Origin: UBA10646 sp046296295
GTDB taxonomy: Bacteria; Bacteroidota; Bacteroidia; Chitinophagales; Chitinophagaceae
NCBI GenBank assembly: GCA_046296295.1
Contig: JBKBLG010000001.1
Span: 305,471 to 369,470 of the forward strand
DNA length: 64,000 nt
Direction: 5' to 3'
Below the pieces are notes generated by a model. That model worked only from the letters and a program-made list of their open reading frames with translations. It had not been told where the DNA came from and did not search any database. The position numbers and the translations under genes were made by a program. Shown here piece by piece: positions 18,210 through 28,400 of this stretch (positions are counted from its first letter, which is position 1; each line of letters starts with the position of its first letter).

Positions 18210-19112
18210 TTATGCCCATAAATTATTTGGATATTCACCCGATTGTACCAAAGCATCAATACTTTGTTGCACAATAGGAGCATCTTCTTTATAGGTTACA
18301 CCAAACCACTTGGCTTCGGTAGGTACTACATTCACCACACCAAGGCCTTTTTTGATAAACTCATCTACTACTAATGGAATAAAGAATTCAGCCTTAGGAT
18401 TAGTAACATTGTTGGTTAAAAAGGTATGAAACATGTTTTCGCTTAGGCTAATAAAGCTATTGGCAAAACAGAACATATTCATACTAACAACGCTATCGTT
18501 CGGCAAGGCATGTTCTCCTGTTTCATCTTCGTAAAACATAGCTTCGGCTCTGCCATATACTTTGGTGCGTTCGTTGATACCAGCCATATCGCCGGTGGCA
18601 CTCACATCTATTACACCACGACTCACACTACCATTTTCGCTCAAGGTATTTTTCAAATGATATGCAATTACAGCCCACGTGCTATCGTTCACCTTGTTTT
18701 GCAAGAAGTAAGCTGCCTTTTCAAATGCATCTCGGCCGTAGAAATCATCAGCATTAATAACAGCAAATGGCTCGTTCACTGTTCCCTTGCAACATAGCAA
18801 CGCATGTGCTGTACCCCAAGGCTTGGTACGTTCGGCAGGAATTTGATGCCCTTCTGTAAAGCTCTCAAGCTTTTGAAACACATAATCAATCTCAATTTTG
18901 CCAGCCAGTTTGGGTTCTACCAACGACTTAAAAGTTTCAGCAAAATCTTCACGAATAATAAATACTACTTTTTTGAAGCCTGCTTTAATAGCATCGTAAA
19001 TAGAATATTCCATAATGGTTTCGCCACTTGGGCCGAAACTTTGGGTTTGCTTCATGCTTCCATAGCGGCTGGCCATGCCTGCCGCCAAAATAACTAATGT
19101 AGGTTGTATCAT
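18210..19112 (-). CDS. Nucleotidyltransferase family protein
   Basis: 300 residues. The N-terminal LVILAAGMASRYGSMKQ is the glycine-rich nucleotide-binding loop of sugar-phosphate nucleotidyltransferases, with FGPSGETIMEYSIYDA after it and the metal-binding INADDFYGRDAF in the middle. The family transfers NMP from an NTP to a sugar phosphate. The residues here do not tell me which sugar, and the form widespread in Bacteroidota has no assigned substrate that I can name with confidence. Convergent with tyrS, divergent from the following PLP enzyme; it appears to be a single-gene unit. Confidence 0.85.
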   Translation of the reverse strand: MIQPTLVILAAGMASRYGSMKQTQSFGPSGETIMEYSIYDAIKAGFKKVVFIIREDFAETFKSLVEPKLAGKIEIDYVFQKLESFTEGHQIPAERTKPWGTAHALLCCKGTVNEPFAVINADDFYGRDAFEKAAYFLQNKVNDSTWAVIAYHLKNTLSENGSVSRGVIDVSATGDMAGINERTKVYGRAEAMFYEDETGEHALPNDSVVSMNMFCFANSFISLSENMFHTFLTNNVTNPKAEFFIPLVVDEFIKKGLGVVNVVPTEAKWFGVTYKEDAPIVQQSIDALVQSGEYPNNLWA

Positions 19113-19199
19113 CTATGATTGTTTTAGAATGTTCTTTATTATAAGATTGCCGCTAAACTACTACCTAAAAAGGTATGTTGTACTATAATTTAGCCTTAA

Positions 19200-20135
19200 T
19201 TGCAACCAAAACCGACAGGCATTTTGCAAAAAGTAAATTCTATTATAACCTTCCCAGAGCATTTGCCGTTGCAAGCAATAGCACACCCCTACCTTACGGT
19301 AAATGATGTTCGCTTACATGTACTCAGAACCGATATACTACACCCTGTTGTTAGCGGCAATAAATGGTTTAAACTACACTTACACTTACAAGCTGCCCAA
19401 ACACAAAAAGCATCGTGCATGATGAGTTTTGGCGGTGCTTACAGTAACCATTTGGTAGCAATGGCATACGCCTGTAAGCAAGCCTGTATGCCCTGTGTGG
19501 GGATTGTAAGAGGCGAAGCAGCACCTACACTTTCGCATACCCTTACAACTTGTAAACAGCTAGGCATGGAACTATTTTTTGTATCGAGAGCTGCCTTTCG
19601 GGAAAAGGAAACGTTAATGCAACAATACCATCAACAGGGTGCGTATTGGGTGCCAGAAGGCGGTGGTGGCCGTAAAGGTATAGAAGGTGCTAGTATTATA
19701 AATGCATATATACCTAACAACGCCACGCATATTGTTGTTGCAGCGGGTACCGGAACAACGGCAGCAGGCATTGCATTAAACAAGCAAAGCCATCAGCAAG
19801 TAATAGCTGTATCAGTAACTAAAGGTTATGACCTTATTCATAAAGATGTACAACAACAAATGCCAGAGAAATTGCTTGAGATAGAATGGCTACATGCCTA
19901 CCATTTTGGTGGTTATGCCAAACCAAAGCAACTATTATTTGATACAATGAATCGTGTATACGAACAATACCAGCTACCATTAGATTGGGTGTACACCGTG
20001 AAAGCATGGTTAGCTATCGAAGATGTAGCTAAGCAACATTATTTTCCTTCGGGTAGCAATGTGGTACTTGTTCATACGGGTGGATTACAGGGGAATCAAT
20101 CTTTACCGCAAGGTACTTTATCATTTCCTTGCTAA
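19200..20135 (+). CDS. PLP-dependent enzyme, ACC deaminase/D-cysteine desulfhydrase family
   Basis: About 311 residues of the tryptophan-synthase-beta fold. The PLP lysine is in VSGNKWFKLHLHLQ, followed by MSFGGAYSNHLVAMA and the phosphate-binding AAGTGTTAAGIAL. Family members cleave ACC or D-cysteine; the substrate here is open. An in-frame TAA at 19197 directly precedes the frame, and no ATG occurs before residue 72, well inside the fold, so a TTG at 19200 (or 19224) must be the start, unless a sequence error hides one. A perfect motif copy (19292) encodes YLTVND and a C-form copy (20102) lies in the last codons. Confidence 0.85.
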   Translation: MQPKPTGILQKVNSIITFPEHLPLQAIAHPYLTVNDVRLHVLRTDILHPVVSGNKWFKLHLHLQAAQTQKASCMMSFGGAYSNHLVAMAYACKQACMPCVGIVRGEAAPTLSHTLTTCKQLGMELFFVSRAAFREKETLMQQYHQQGAYWVPEGGGGRKGIEGASIINAYIPNNATHIVVAAGTGTTAAGIALNKQSHQQVIAVSVTKGYDLIHKDVQQQMPEKLLEIEWLHAYHFGGYAKPKQLLFDTMNRVYEQYQLPLDWVYTVKAWLAIEDVAKQHYFPSGSNVVLVHTGGLQGNQSLPQGTLSFPC

Positions 20136-20167
20136 GGCGGAGCTTATATTTGCTTCATTCTTATTGT

Positions 20168-21085
20168 ATGCGTTATCATCATCTCATTTATATTTTGTTA
20201 CTTGTTGTGGGTATACAAGGGTATGCTCAAGATACGCTACCAAAATTTACCGCAAGGAATTTGGGTAACAATCGCATGCAAATTAGTTGGGTGAACCCTC
20301 ATAAGAATGTAATTCAACTAAACATTCAAAGGAGCTTTGATAGTTTGAGGTTTTTCAGAACCATTTATACAGCCCCCTCTCCACAACTACCTACGAATGG
20401 ATTTACCGATAAAGCTCCGATTGAAAAAGTGTACTATCGCATTTTTTATGTGCTAGAAGGTGGCGCCTATTTTTTTACACAGAGTAAGCTTGCACGCGAC
20501 CTTATGCCTGTAATAGCAACTATACCAAAAGCCACAACGGAGCAAGAAGATTACAAGCGCTTACAAATTGGTAAAGACCGACTTATTATAACGGATAAGA
20601 AAGATAAAACAACTGGCATAAAAAAAGATAGTATTGGTGGTGGCTCGCAAATTGTAATTGAAGAACCTGTAATAACCATAAGAACGCCCGACAGTACCAT
20701 TGGTACATTTAGAGGAGAAGCTTTTAAGAGATTTAGAGATTCTATTTTGTTGAAAACAAAAGATACCTTGCTTACCGTTCACTTTGATGAGCTGCTTTTA
20801 AAGCGGTATAAACCGGTAGAAGTGTACAAGCCATCGGCCTATTTTTATACCCAAAAGAATGGAATTGCCATATTGAAGTTACCGCAGGCTAGCCATCATA
20901 AAACCTACCGCCTGAAGGTAATGAACGAGCAACGAATTAAAGTTTTTGAACTCATTGATATACAAGAACCTGAATTATTCATAGAGAAATCTAATTTTTT
21001 GAAATCGGGCTGGTTTTGGTTTGAACTGTACGAGAACAACGTACTAAAAGAGAAAAATAAAATTTATATTAGTAAAGATTTTTAA
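20168..21085 (+). CDS. Secreted protein of unknown function, fibronectin-like N-terminal domain
   Basis: About 305 residues from the ATG at 20168, which gives a clean signal peptide (LIYILLLVVGIQGYAQ); the 13 residues upstream overlap the previous gene and look non-coding. After the signal, MQISWVNPHKNVIQLNIQRS resembles a fibronectin type III-like fold as in many Bacteroidota exported proteins. A Lys/Asp-rich central part (KKDKTTGIKKD) is followed by a C-terminal beta-rich segment. No catalytic motif seen. A TATATTTG at 20145-20152 could be a -7 element. It is followed after 14 bases by a DciA-like gene. A C-form motif copy (20246) encodes FTARN just after the signal peptide. Confidence 0.65.
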   Translation: MRYHHLIYILLLVVGIQGYAQDTLPKFTARNLGNNRMQISWVNPHKNVIQLNIQRSFDSLRFFRTIYTAPSPQLPTNGFTDKAPIEKVYYRIFYVLEGGAYFFTQSKLARDLMPVIATIPKATTEQEDYKRLQIGKDRLIITDKKDKTTGIKKDSIGGGSQIVIEEPVITIRTPDSTIGTFRGEAFKRFRDSILLKTKDTLLTVHFDELLLKRYKPVEVYKPSAYFYTQKNGIAILKLPQASHHKTYRLKVMNEQRIKVFELIDIQEPELFIEKSNFLKSGWFWFELYENNVLKEKNKIYISKDF

Positions 21086-21099
21086 CAAGCATAAATACT

Positions 21100-21381
21100 A
21101 TGGCGGAGTACGCATTAGGCGATGCCTTAAAAATGTTCATCGACAATAGTCGCATGAAAAATGCTTTGCTTACAGTACAACTAGAAACTGTATGGGAAGA
21201 ACTGATGGGTAAAACGATTGCTAAATACACTGAGAAGATATATATTGTTCATGGAACGCTCGTTATCAAAACGAATGTAGCACCACTCAAACAAGAGTTG
21301 CAGTTTCAGAGTAACGAAATAAAACTACGCATCAACGAAAAGCTGGGTGCGAACACTATACAAAAGGTTGTGATTCAGTAA
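21100..21381 (+). CDS. DUF721/DciA-like protein
   Basis: 93 residues, one compact domain. EYALGDALKMFIDNSRM, then VWEELMGKTIAKYTEKI and GTLVIKTNVAPLKQELQF match the DUF721 family, whose better-studied members (DciA) load the replicative helicase in bacteria lacking DnaC/DnaI. The key tryptophan-containing helix and the KH-like beta strands are visible. Role here is inferred from family only. Same strand and 14 bases after the secreted-protein gene; convergent with gtrA-like gene 7 bases away. Confidence 0.75.
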   Translation: MAEYALGDALKMFIDNSRMKNALLTVQLETVWEELMGKTIAKYTEKIYIVHGTLVIKTNVAPLKQELQFQSNEIKLRINEKLGANTIQKVVIQ

Positions 21382-21388
21382 TCGTAGC

Positions 21389-21886
21389 TTATTTGCTTAC
21401 GCTTTTAAAAGAAAAATTACGTTGCGCCACATAACTGAATGCAACTACAAAAATGGTAGTAACAACCTTACCAATTGTTGGCCACCAGCCTAATTTGGTT
21501 ACAAACAATTTCAGGAATAGGTAATTTAATACAATGCATGCGGCAACAACTAGCATGTACCTAAAAAGTTGCACTCGCTTTTTGGTATCGGTAGACTCCC
21601 ACACTACATAGCGACTCAAATAAAAGCCTACCGGAAAGGTTACTACAAAGGCCAGCAAAAAAGCGGCAATATGTGTTTCCATTACTACATACCCTAGATG
21701 TATTAAAGGTCGGGGCAATACAAAATTCATGAGCACATAGAACAAACTGATATCTAACATTGTGTTGAAACCACCACAAGCAGCATACCTAAAAGTTTGT
21801 AAAGGCATTAGCCTTTTAAACCAAGGATAAAACCAATCTATAATACCAATAATTATTGTTCGTATTAAATAATGTATACTATGCAC
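21389..21886 (-). CDS. GtrA-like membrane protein
   Basis: 165 residues with four predicted membrane helices (around 38-55, 66-90, 105-125 and 133-152). FRYAACGGFNTMLDISLFYVLM and FPVGFYLSRYVVW are typical of the GtrA family, small proteins implicated in moving lipid-linked sugars across the membrane or in cell-surface polysaccharide synthesis. The ending YVAQRNFSFK is also characteristic. It lies downstream of the PhzF gene on the same strand with a 46-base gap. Confidence 0.85.
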   Translation of the reverse strand: MHSIHYLIRTIIIGIIDWFYPWFKRLMPLQTFRYAACGGFNTMLDISLFYVLMNFVLPRPLIHLGYVVMETHIAAFLLAFVVTFPVGFYLSRYVVWESTDTKKRVQLFRYMLVVAACIVLNYLFLKLFVTKLGWWPTIGKVVTTIFVVAFSYVAQRNFSFKSVSK

Positions 21887-21932
21887 AATGCTGCGAAAGT
21901 AATACTCTGCAGGTGTTCAACAAACAGCTATG

Positions 21933-22808
21933 TTAGTTGGCAGCAACGAACCCACCAATTTGTATGGTATTTTGCATAGGGTTGTAACTACCATGCTCCC
22001 AACCGCCGTATTCAATAGTACTATTATTGTAAGGACATAAAATGCGATAGGCTTTTTCACCTCCATTAGAAAGTAAGCGATGCCATAATGGTAAGAGCGA
22101 ACAATTGGCAGAACCGCAACTGATATCTTCATTAATACCATAATGTGGTGCAAAAATCCGCACCTCATAATCTGCATTAACATCGCTTGAACGTGCTGTT
22201 AAAAATAAACCACGTACTTTGCGAACAGCAAGTTGTTTTGCTAAAATGGCAAAATTGGGCTGTGCATTACGGAGTGCCACTACCGATTTTAATTCTATGA
22301 TAAAATCGTTCAGGTATTTACAGAAATAAGTAGCAGCAACATCATTACAAGAAATACCAGCGGGTTCAACAACAGTGTTAATACAATCACCATCTATCAG
22401 TACCGGCGGAAATGCCATCATGGTAATTTGTACCTCACCATCCTTGGAAATACAACAAGGAATAAAATAATCGCTGACATGAATTGCTGTTGCAGAACGT
22501 TTGAATACAAAATTTTTCATGCTAGGATGTAATTGATGCAACACCCATGCTGCTACAATGGTAGCATGACCACATAAACCAAATGGTTCACCTTTAGGAG
22601 TATAAAAGCATATTTCAAACTGCTCGTTGGTTGTATGATACACAAAAGCAGTCATAGGCATTTTTTGTTGTACTGCCATGGCTGCCATGGTTTCATAAGT
22701 AGGGAAGCTACCATCACATATTACTACTGCAGCCGGATTACCGATTGCTTTCCGATGAATGGAATCTGTAACTGTTGATGTGAATGCCCTTCCGGTAAAT
22801 ATTTGCAT
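21933..22808 (-). CDS. PhzF family isomerase/epimerase
   Basis: About 291 residues from the ATG at 22808, giving the usual MQIFTGRAF start; the 11 extra codons of the longer frame are unlikely. Two-lobed diaminopimelate-epimerase fold: GNPAAVV near the start, FGLCGHATIVAAWVL and, in the second lobe, DISCGSANCSLLPLW. The usual PhzF acid in the GN(P) region cannot be assigned by eye. Enzymes of this family isomerise small metabolites; the substrate is unknown here. It follows the TPR-TonB receptor after 56 bases and could be the tail of that operon or independent. TTTACCGGAAGG (G at the variable base) encodes FTGRA. Confidence 0.85.
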   Translation of the reverse strand: MQIFTGRAFTSTVTDSIHRKAIGNPAAVVICDGSFPTYETMAAMAVQQKMPMTAFVYHTTNEQFEICFYTPKGEPFGLCGHATIVAAWVLHQLHPSMKNFVFKRSATAIHVSDYFIPCCISKDGEVQITMMAFPPVLIDGDCINTVVEPAGISCNDVAATYFCKYLNDFIIELKSVVALRNAQPNFAILAKQLAVRKVRGLFLTARSSDVNADYEVRIFAPHYGINEDISCGSANCSLLPLWHRLLSNGGEKAYRILCPYNNSTIEYGGWEHGSYNPMQNTIQIGGFVAAN

Positions 22809-22864
22809 GGTATTGTATAGGGTTATCATTTGCCTATACAAGCAAATGATAACATTTATATGAG

Positions 22865-25447
22865 TTAAAAATCATAGTTCATCCGAATAAAGAAATTACG
22901 ACCTGGTTGTAGCAATGCATTAGGAGTATTAATACCATCGGCTGCTCTAACACCGTTATGGAAAAACACCTTATCGAACACATTATTTACTGCAACTTGA
23001 ATGCTTACTCCCGGTATTATATGCTGATAAGTAACAGCAGCATTCATAAGTGTTACCGCTGGAAATTGTGCATTGTTTAATGGAACTGACGTGCCCGGAC
23101 CTGTTGGTCTTGCACCTACTATATTACTTCTGACATTGATATTCAACTTTTTAAATGCTAGATAATTCGCAATAATATTAATACGGTAATCGGCAATATC
23201 TGCAACTCTCAAATTTACATTTTGTCCACTATCATTTTTGGTTTGCTTTGGATCGGTGTAAGCGTAATTGAGGGTCACATTGAAATTTCTATACTTATAG
23301 GTAAGGTTACCTTGTACGCCAAGTATGTTGAACTCACCTAGGTTTTGATTCTGCGAAGTATTATTAGGCAATGCTCTAACCCCTACTACATTGGAGATAA
23401 CTTGCTCATAAATATTTACGTCTACCTCAAAATTATCTGATATTTTTTTACTGACAAATGCTTCAAAGTTATTGATGGTTTCTGTGCTTAAGTTAGGGTT
23501 AGGAATACGTCCGCCTGCGGTACTAAACTTAGTAAAATTACTCACGTTCATAATACCCCGACTGTAAATGGCTTTAACTACCCACCCTTTAGCACCATAA
23601 TCAAGTACTAAACGAGAACTAAACTCTGTTCCAAAACCACCATTTTGTCGAATACGGTTGTTATCTACACGCACCCCTGCAGTGATACCGAAATTTTTAG
23701 CAAAGCGTTGGTTGGCTTGAGCATAAACACCATAATCGTTTAATGAGAATTGATTACCGCCTCTTGGGTCGCCGCTAAATGTTCCTTGCTCTTCAGGGGT
23801 AACTACATTGATAGAGTTTAAGTAATTACCTTGTAACTGACTGTTACGATATTCTATACCAGCTAACATGTAGAACTTTGCAGTTGGTGTATAGAGCATT
23901 TTAACTTCCGTTCTAAATTGCTTACTATTTTGATAGAAGTAAGTAGTGTTATAAGCAGGGTTAACATCGCGGACTAAATCCCTGATACCTAAGTTACCTC
24001 TAGCATAATTACTAACACTTGTTACACGGGTATTGTTATCTAATGCATGTACACGATAATTACTTAAAGCACTAAACTGCAGCGTATTGCTTAACTGACG
24101 CTCGAATTTAAAGTAGAAATAAGATCTGTTCGGTATCCAATATACATTGTTGATGGCCGCAAACTGATCGGTATACAACGTACCTGCACCTTCTTCTTTT
24201 AACCATGTTTGCATACCCATAGAAAAATTACCAACACTTATTTTAGTATTTATAAGTGTACTACGAGATGGGTTACCCCAGCCAACTTTTAACCCAAGTG
24301 GCGTTAAATTATATGCCGATTTATCAAGTGCTCTTGCCCTATCGGCTCCTGCAGCAGTAAGTACAATACTATCGGCTATACCTCCTGTTCTGAAGATATT
24401 GTAGTACGGACTTGTTGTGGGTAAGTTATTCGCTGTAATATATTGTTGAGCATTGGTTCGTATGCTCATACTATTTATGTAGTTAATATTGTTATACACA
24501 TCGGGGTTGTAATCAAAAAAAGGCTGACTACTCATATCGTGGCGGTCACTTTCATACATCCTCGCGGTTACCATAGCACCAAAAATATTTTTTTTATAAG
24601 CTAGTGTAACATCGGCATAACGACTATTATAAGTACCATACCCAACATTAGCATGAATACCAAAATTTCGTTTTTTAGTAACCTTTACTTGATCGTCTGG
24701 CTCTTTGGTGATGATATTGATAACACCAACAAAAGCATTCGGACCATACATGGTACTTGCTGGCCCATAAATAATCTCAATACGTTTGATGTTTGTAATT
24801 GGGTATTGTCTACTAATATCGGCAACATTACTCCAAAGGTCGTTCTCTTCAATTCCATCTACCAATAACAATGTTTTTTCAGTAATGGTAGTTCTTAAGC
24901 CCCTTTGGTATACCGCTGCATAATTCACCCCATAGGCAATAGAAATATCGAACCCCGCAACATCATTTAATAGCTCAATAATATCGGTATAGCCACGCTT
25001 CAACATTTCCTCTTGCGTTACTACAGTGATATTGGCCGGTGCTCTACGAATATCTTCAGCCTTTTTAGATACAGATGATACCAAATTTACCCGTAAGGAA
25101 GACTTCAATCTTACTACTGCATCTTGGTAGCGTTGAGGATCTCTAGCATCGGCCTCATAATTATCTTTTAATTGAAGAATATTTGTAATAGCTATTTCAG
25201 CAGCAGTTACGCTATCCATTGCCAAATAACACATTGCCAAAATTCTATACAACTCTATCTTATTACTATAGGTTAAACCTTTCGCATTTTCACATGCCTT
25301 TATAGTGGCAATGGCTTCATTAAATCTACCAATATTATATAAGTACTCCGATTGTTCTACAGATACGGCGCCACAATTATTAGCCTGGCCATTACTCCAT
25401 TGAGTTAGGCCCAACAGCGAGAGTAAGACGATTATTTTAAACTTCAT
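22865..25447 (-). CDS. TonB-dependent receptor with N-terminal TPR-like domain
   Basis: 860 residues. A signal peptide (IVLLSLLGLTQWSNGQA) is followed by about 100 residues of helical, TPR-like sequence (EYLYNIGRFNEAIATIKACE, ILAMCYLAMDSVTAAEIAI), instead of the carboxypeptidase-regulatory domain common in this phylum. The plug runs from about 135 (APANITVVTQEEMLKRGYTD, LLLVDGIEENDLW, RIEIIYGPASTMYGPNAFVG, INIITK). The rest is a barrel ending in NFFIRMNYDF. It is the fourth gene of a very tight operon, 8 bases after the STAND-WD40 gene, which suggests a functional link with that system, perhaps as an outer-membrane sensor or transporter. No ligand can be assigned. It contains a 13-base motif variant at 25086-25098. 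Confidence 0.88.
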   Translation of the reverse strand: MKFKIIVLLSLLGLTQWSNGQANNCGAVSVEQSEYLYNIGRFNEAIATIKACENAKGLTYSNKIELYRILAMCYLAMDSVTAAEIAITNILQLKDNYEADARDPQRYQDAVVRLKSSLRVNLVSSVSKKAEDIRRAPANITVVTQEEMLKRGYTDIIELLNDVAGFDISIAYGVNYAAVYQRGLRTTITEKTLLLVDGIEENDLWSNVADISRQYPITNIKRIEIIYGPASTMYGPNAFVGVINIITKEPDDQVKVTKKRNFGIHANVGYGTYNSRYADVTLAYKKNIFGAMVTARMYESDRHDMSSQPFFDYNPDVYNNINYINSMSIRTNAQQYITANNLPTTSPYYNIFRTGGIADSIVLTAAGADRARALDKSAYNLTPLGLKVGWGNPSRSTLINTKISVGNFSMGMQTWLKEEGAGTLYTDQFAAINNVYWIPNRSYFYFKFERQLSNTLQFSALSNYRVHALDNNTRVTSVSNYARGNLGIRDLVRDVNPAYNTTYFYQNSKQFRTEVKMLYTPTAKFYMLAGIEYRNSQLQGNYLNSINVVTPEEQGTFSGDPRGGNQFSLNDYGVYAQANQRFAKNFGITAGVRVDNNRIRQNGGFGTEFSSRLVLDYGAKGWVVKAIYSRGIMNVSNFTKFSTAGGRIPNPNLSTETINNFEAFVSKKISDNFEVDVNIYEQVISNVVGVRALPNNTSQNQNLGEFNILGVQGNLTYKYRNFNVTLNYAYTDPKQTKNDSGQNVNLRVADIADYRINIIANYLAFKKLNINVRSNIVGARPTGPGTSVPLNNAQFPAVTLMNAAVTYQHIIPGVSIQVAVNNVFDKVFFHNGVRAADGINTPNALLQPGRNFFIRMNYDF

Positions 25448-25455
25448 AAATGTTC

Positions 25456-28400
25456 TTAATTTTTAAGTGCTGTATATAAAGCCTCAGCAGAAGTGTACCA
25501 AACAATTACTTTAGCATCTTCACTAACAGAAATAAGCTGATTACCTTGCGGTAAATAAGTAATTTGATATATCCATTTGGTATGACCTTTTAGCGTGATA
25601 ACATCTTCTGTTTTATTACCCAACACGCTTTGCACATCTAACAGCTTAATAGTTTGATCGTAACCGGCCGTGGCGAGTTGTATTTTACCGGAAGGTAATT
25701 CGCTAAACCTAACATCATCTACACTACTTAAATGCAAAGCAGTACTGTAAGGTGCTGTAGTAGATTTAATGTTATTAAGCCATACCGTACCATTGTATGC
25801 ACCAATAGCTAAATACGTTTCAGAGGCATCAATAGCAACACTTGTTATAGCCGCATTAAGTGAATATGACTTTTGAACGTTGCTCCAATCGCCCCAGGTA
25901 TTAAACTTTTCTATTTTGTTGCCGTTGGCAATCCAAAAATTACCTGAAGTACTTACTGTAAAGTGATTAATATCTTTTCTCTTCCACATGCCATCTGCTA
26001 CATATTGACCCGATTGATACGACCATTTCAAAAGACCTTCAGTTGTAGCAATATAAAAGTATTCTTTAAATACGGCTGTTGCCTTAGGTGTACCTAATAC
26101 TTTAAATTGTTGTAACAATTGTAGTGTATTCTGTTCAGTAACAACGAACACAAATACAATGCCATTAGCAGTAGCAGCAAGCACATGCTTGTTTGTTTTA
26201 TTCGTACACAGTAAGCGGATATCTTCTTTTAATTGAAGTTTGGCAATTACTATTGCTCCATTAGTGTTCACTTGCATCAATGCTAATGTTCCACCTTCAT
26301 CGCCAGTTAATATTAAATTATCGCTATAACTAGTAACTGCCTTTACCGGCATTTGATGAAATAAATTTTGATTATTATTATTTATTTTATTGTTATAATT
26401 AAACATTAATGCATTATATATATCCGCATTTTGCAATGGGCCATTATTCTTAGCGTTAAGATTGAAAGCATCAAAAGCAAGCTTCTTACTCTCAACTACT
26501 CTATTTTCTTGCAGTAATAAATTACTCTGATAAGCTAAATTGCGAGCTTGTGCCAACTCTTTTAAGCGAGTGCTAATACGTTCTTGTTCTCTTGCAAGCC
26601 CCTCGTTGAATACAGCTTTTTGGGTTTGTTGTTCTGCAATTAGCTTTTGCTCACTGGCAATTTTTTCATTCTCTTCTGCAATTTTTCGCTGCCTTTCGGC
26701 AAATGCTTTTTGCTGCTCAGCGATGTTTTTTTGTAACAATGCATTTTGCTCACTTACTAAGGCTTTCTTACGTTGCTGCTCGGCTATTTCTTTTTGCTCA
26801 AGTGCTTCCTGCTCTTTTTGCTGTGCTAACAGTTTTTGTTCTTTCGCAAGTGCTTCATTTTTTACCGCAAGGTTTTTTTGCTGTGTAGCAATAAATTTTT
26901 GTTCGAGCGCCTCTTTTGTTTTTTGTTGTGCTAGCAATGTTTGTTTGGTTGCGAGGTTTTTTTGTTGGAACGAATAAATTGCTAGAAATAGGGCAAATAC
27001 AGCAGCAACACCAACAGCAGCAGTAACCCGCCGTGCAGCTATCAAACGCTTACGCTGACGCTCTTCTTTGAGTTTCAACTCTTGTTCAAAGGCTTGCTTA
27101 CTTGTTGTTAAAAAGAGTATTGCTTTATCGAAGCTATCGTTGTAACGGCTTGCCCATGTTGCGTTTGGGTTGTGTGATTCTTTCCACTTCCAAGCAACTT
27201 GCAACTCAGGATCACGCCATAAACCACCACGCCCCGTTTCATATAAATCGCTTGCCTCGCATAAACGCAAATACACCTGAGCGCTTTCGTTTTCTTCATC
27301 TACCCAAGCCATTAAACGATGCCATACACGCATTAAACTTTCGTGTGAAATATCGATAATGGTATGTTGGTTTAAGTGCACACTTGCAGGAGGCATTAGA
27401 AATGCCCTTCCCGGCTGACGAAACACATCGATTACTTTCACTACTTCATCTATAGTAGCTTCTGCAAGCAAGCAAATTTCTCCTAATTGCCTAGGTCTGC
27501 GGATACCTCTGGCATCGCTTCCTTTATCTGTTATTGCTTTAAAAAGTACTTCGCAAATACGTTGTTCTCTTTGTGTTAGTAATTCTGCATAAGCTTCTTC
27601 GGCATGAAGGCTTAATGCCATTTTCATAGTACCTATACTCTCGTAGTCGCTAATATCTATAGCTTCAAGAGGGTTATTACGTTGCTTCCAACTACTCCAA
27701 GTGCGCATTAAAGCGTGCTGTAGTATGGGTAATTGATCGGGGTTATCGCCAACATCATTTAAGAGCTGATTTAGTAAGCGTGGTGTAATACTTGCACCTC
27801 CTACGGCAATAGGACCGGTAATGGCATCTCTTCGTTCATCACGAGTCATTCTGGGTACAAGATATTGACCTTCGTTAATTGCTTCAGGCAAGCCCCTAAA
27901 CTCGGTACAATCACCCAAGAAATCGCTCCGCATGGTAAAGACCACATAAATGGGTAAGTCTCTCTGTTCTGTTGCTTTTAAAAGTAGATTAATAAAGGCT
28001 ACGGAGTCTCGCTTACCCTCTCTAGCATCTTTTTCTATTCTACTGAATCTGAAAATTTCTTCGAATTGATCTACGAGTACAAGTAGGTTTACTTTTTTAT
28101 CAATCGCACTTTGGCGGTATACCTCAACCAATCCTTGGCTACTTCTACGAAGTACACTTTCGTTAATGGCCGATATGGTAAGTTGTTCCTCTTCGCTCTG
28201 TGGCTCATTTAAAATGCCTGGCTGGGCAAGTGCTCTTGCCATGTTGCCAATAGGATCGTTACCGGGTCGGAAGGTACACACGTGCCACTGACTACCTACA
28301 CCACTCATAAAGCCTGCATACAAAGCTGGAATCAAACCAGATTTTACGAGCGAACTTTTACCACTTCCACTACTACCAATCACCGCCATAAAGCGGGCTG

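Noticed and set aside
26540..26977. Long plus-strand Cys/Ser/Phe-rich open frame opposite the STAND gene
   Set aside because: It is the antisense reading of the repetitive coiled coil; composition is dictated by the coding strand and no family or start context supports it.
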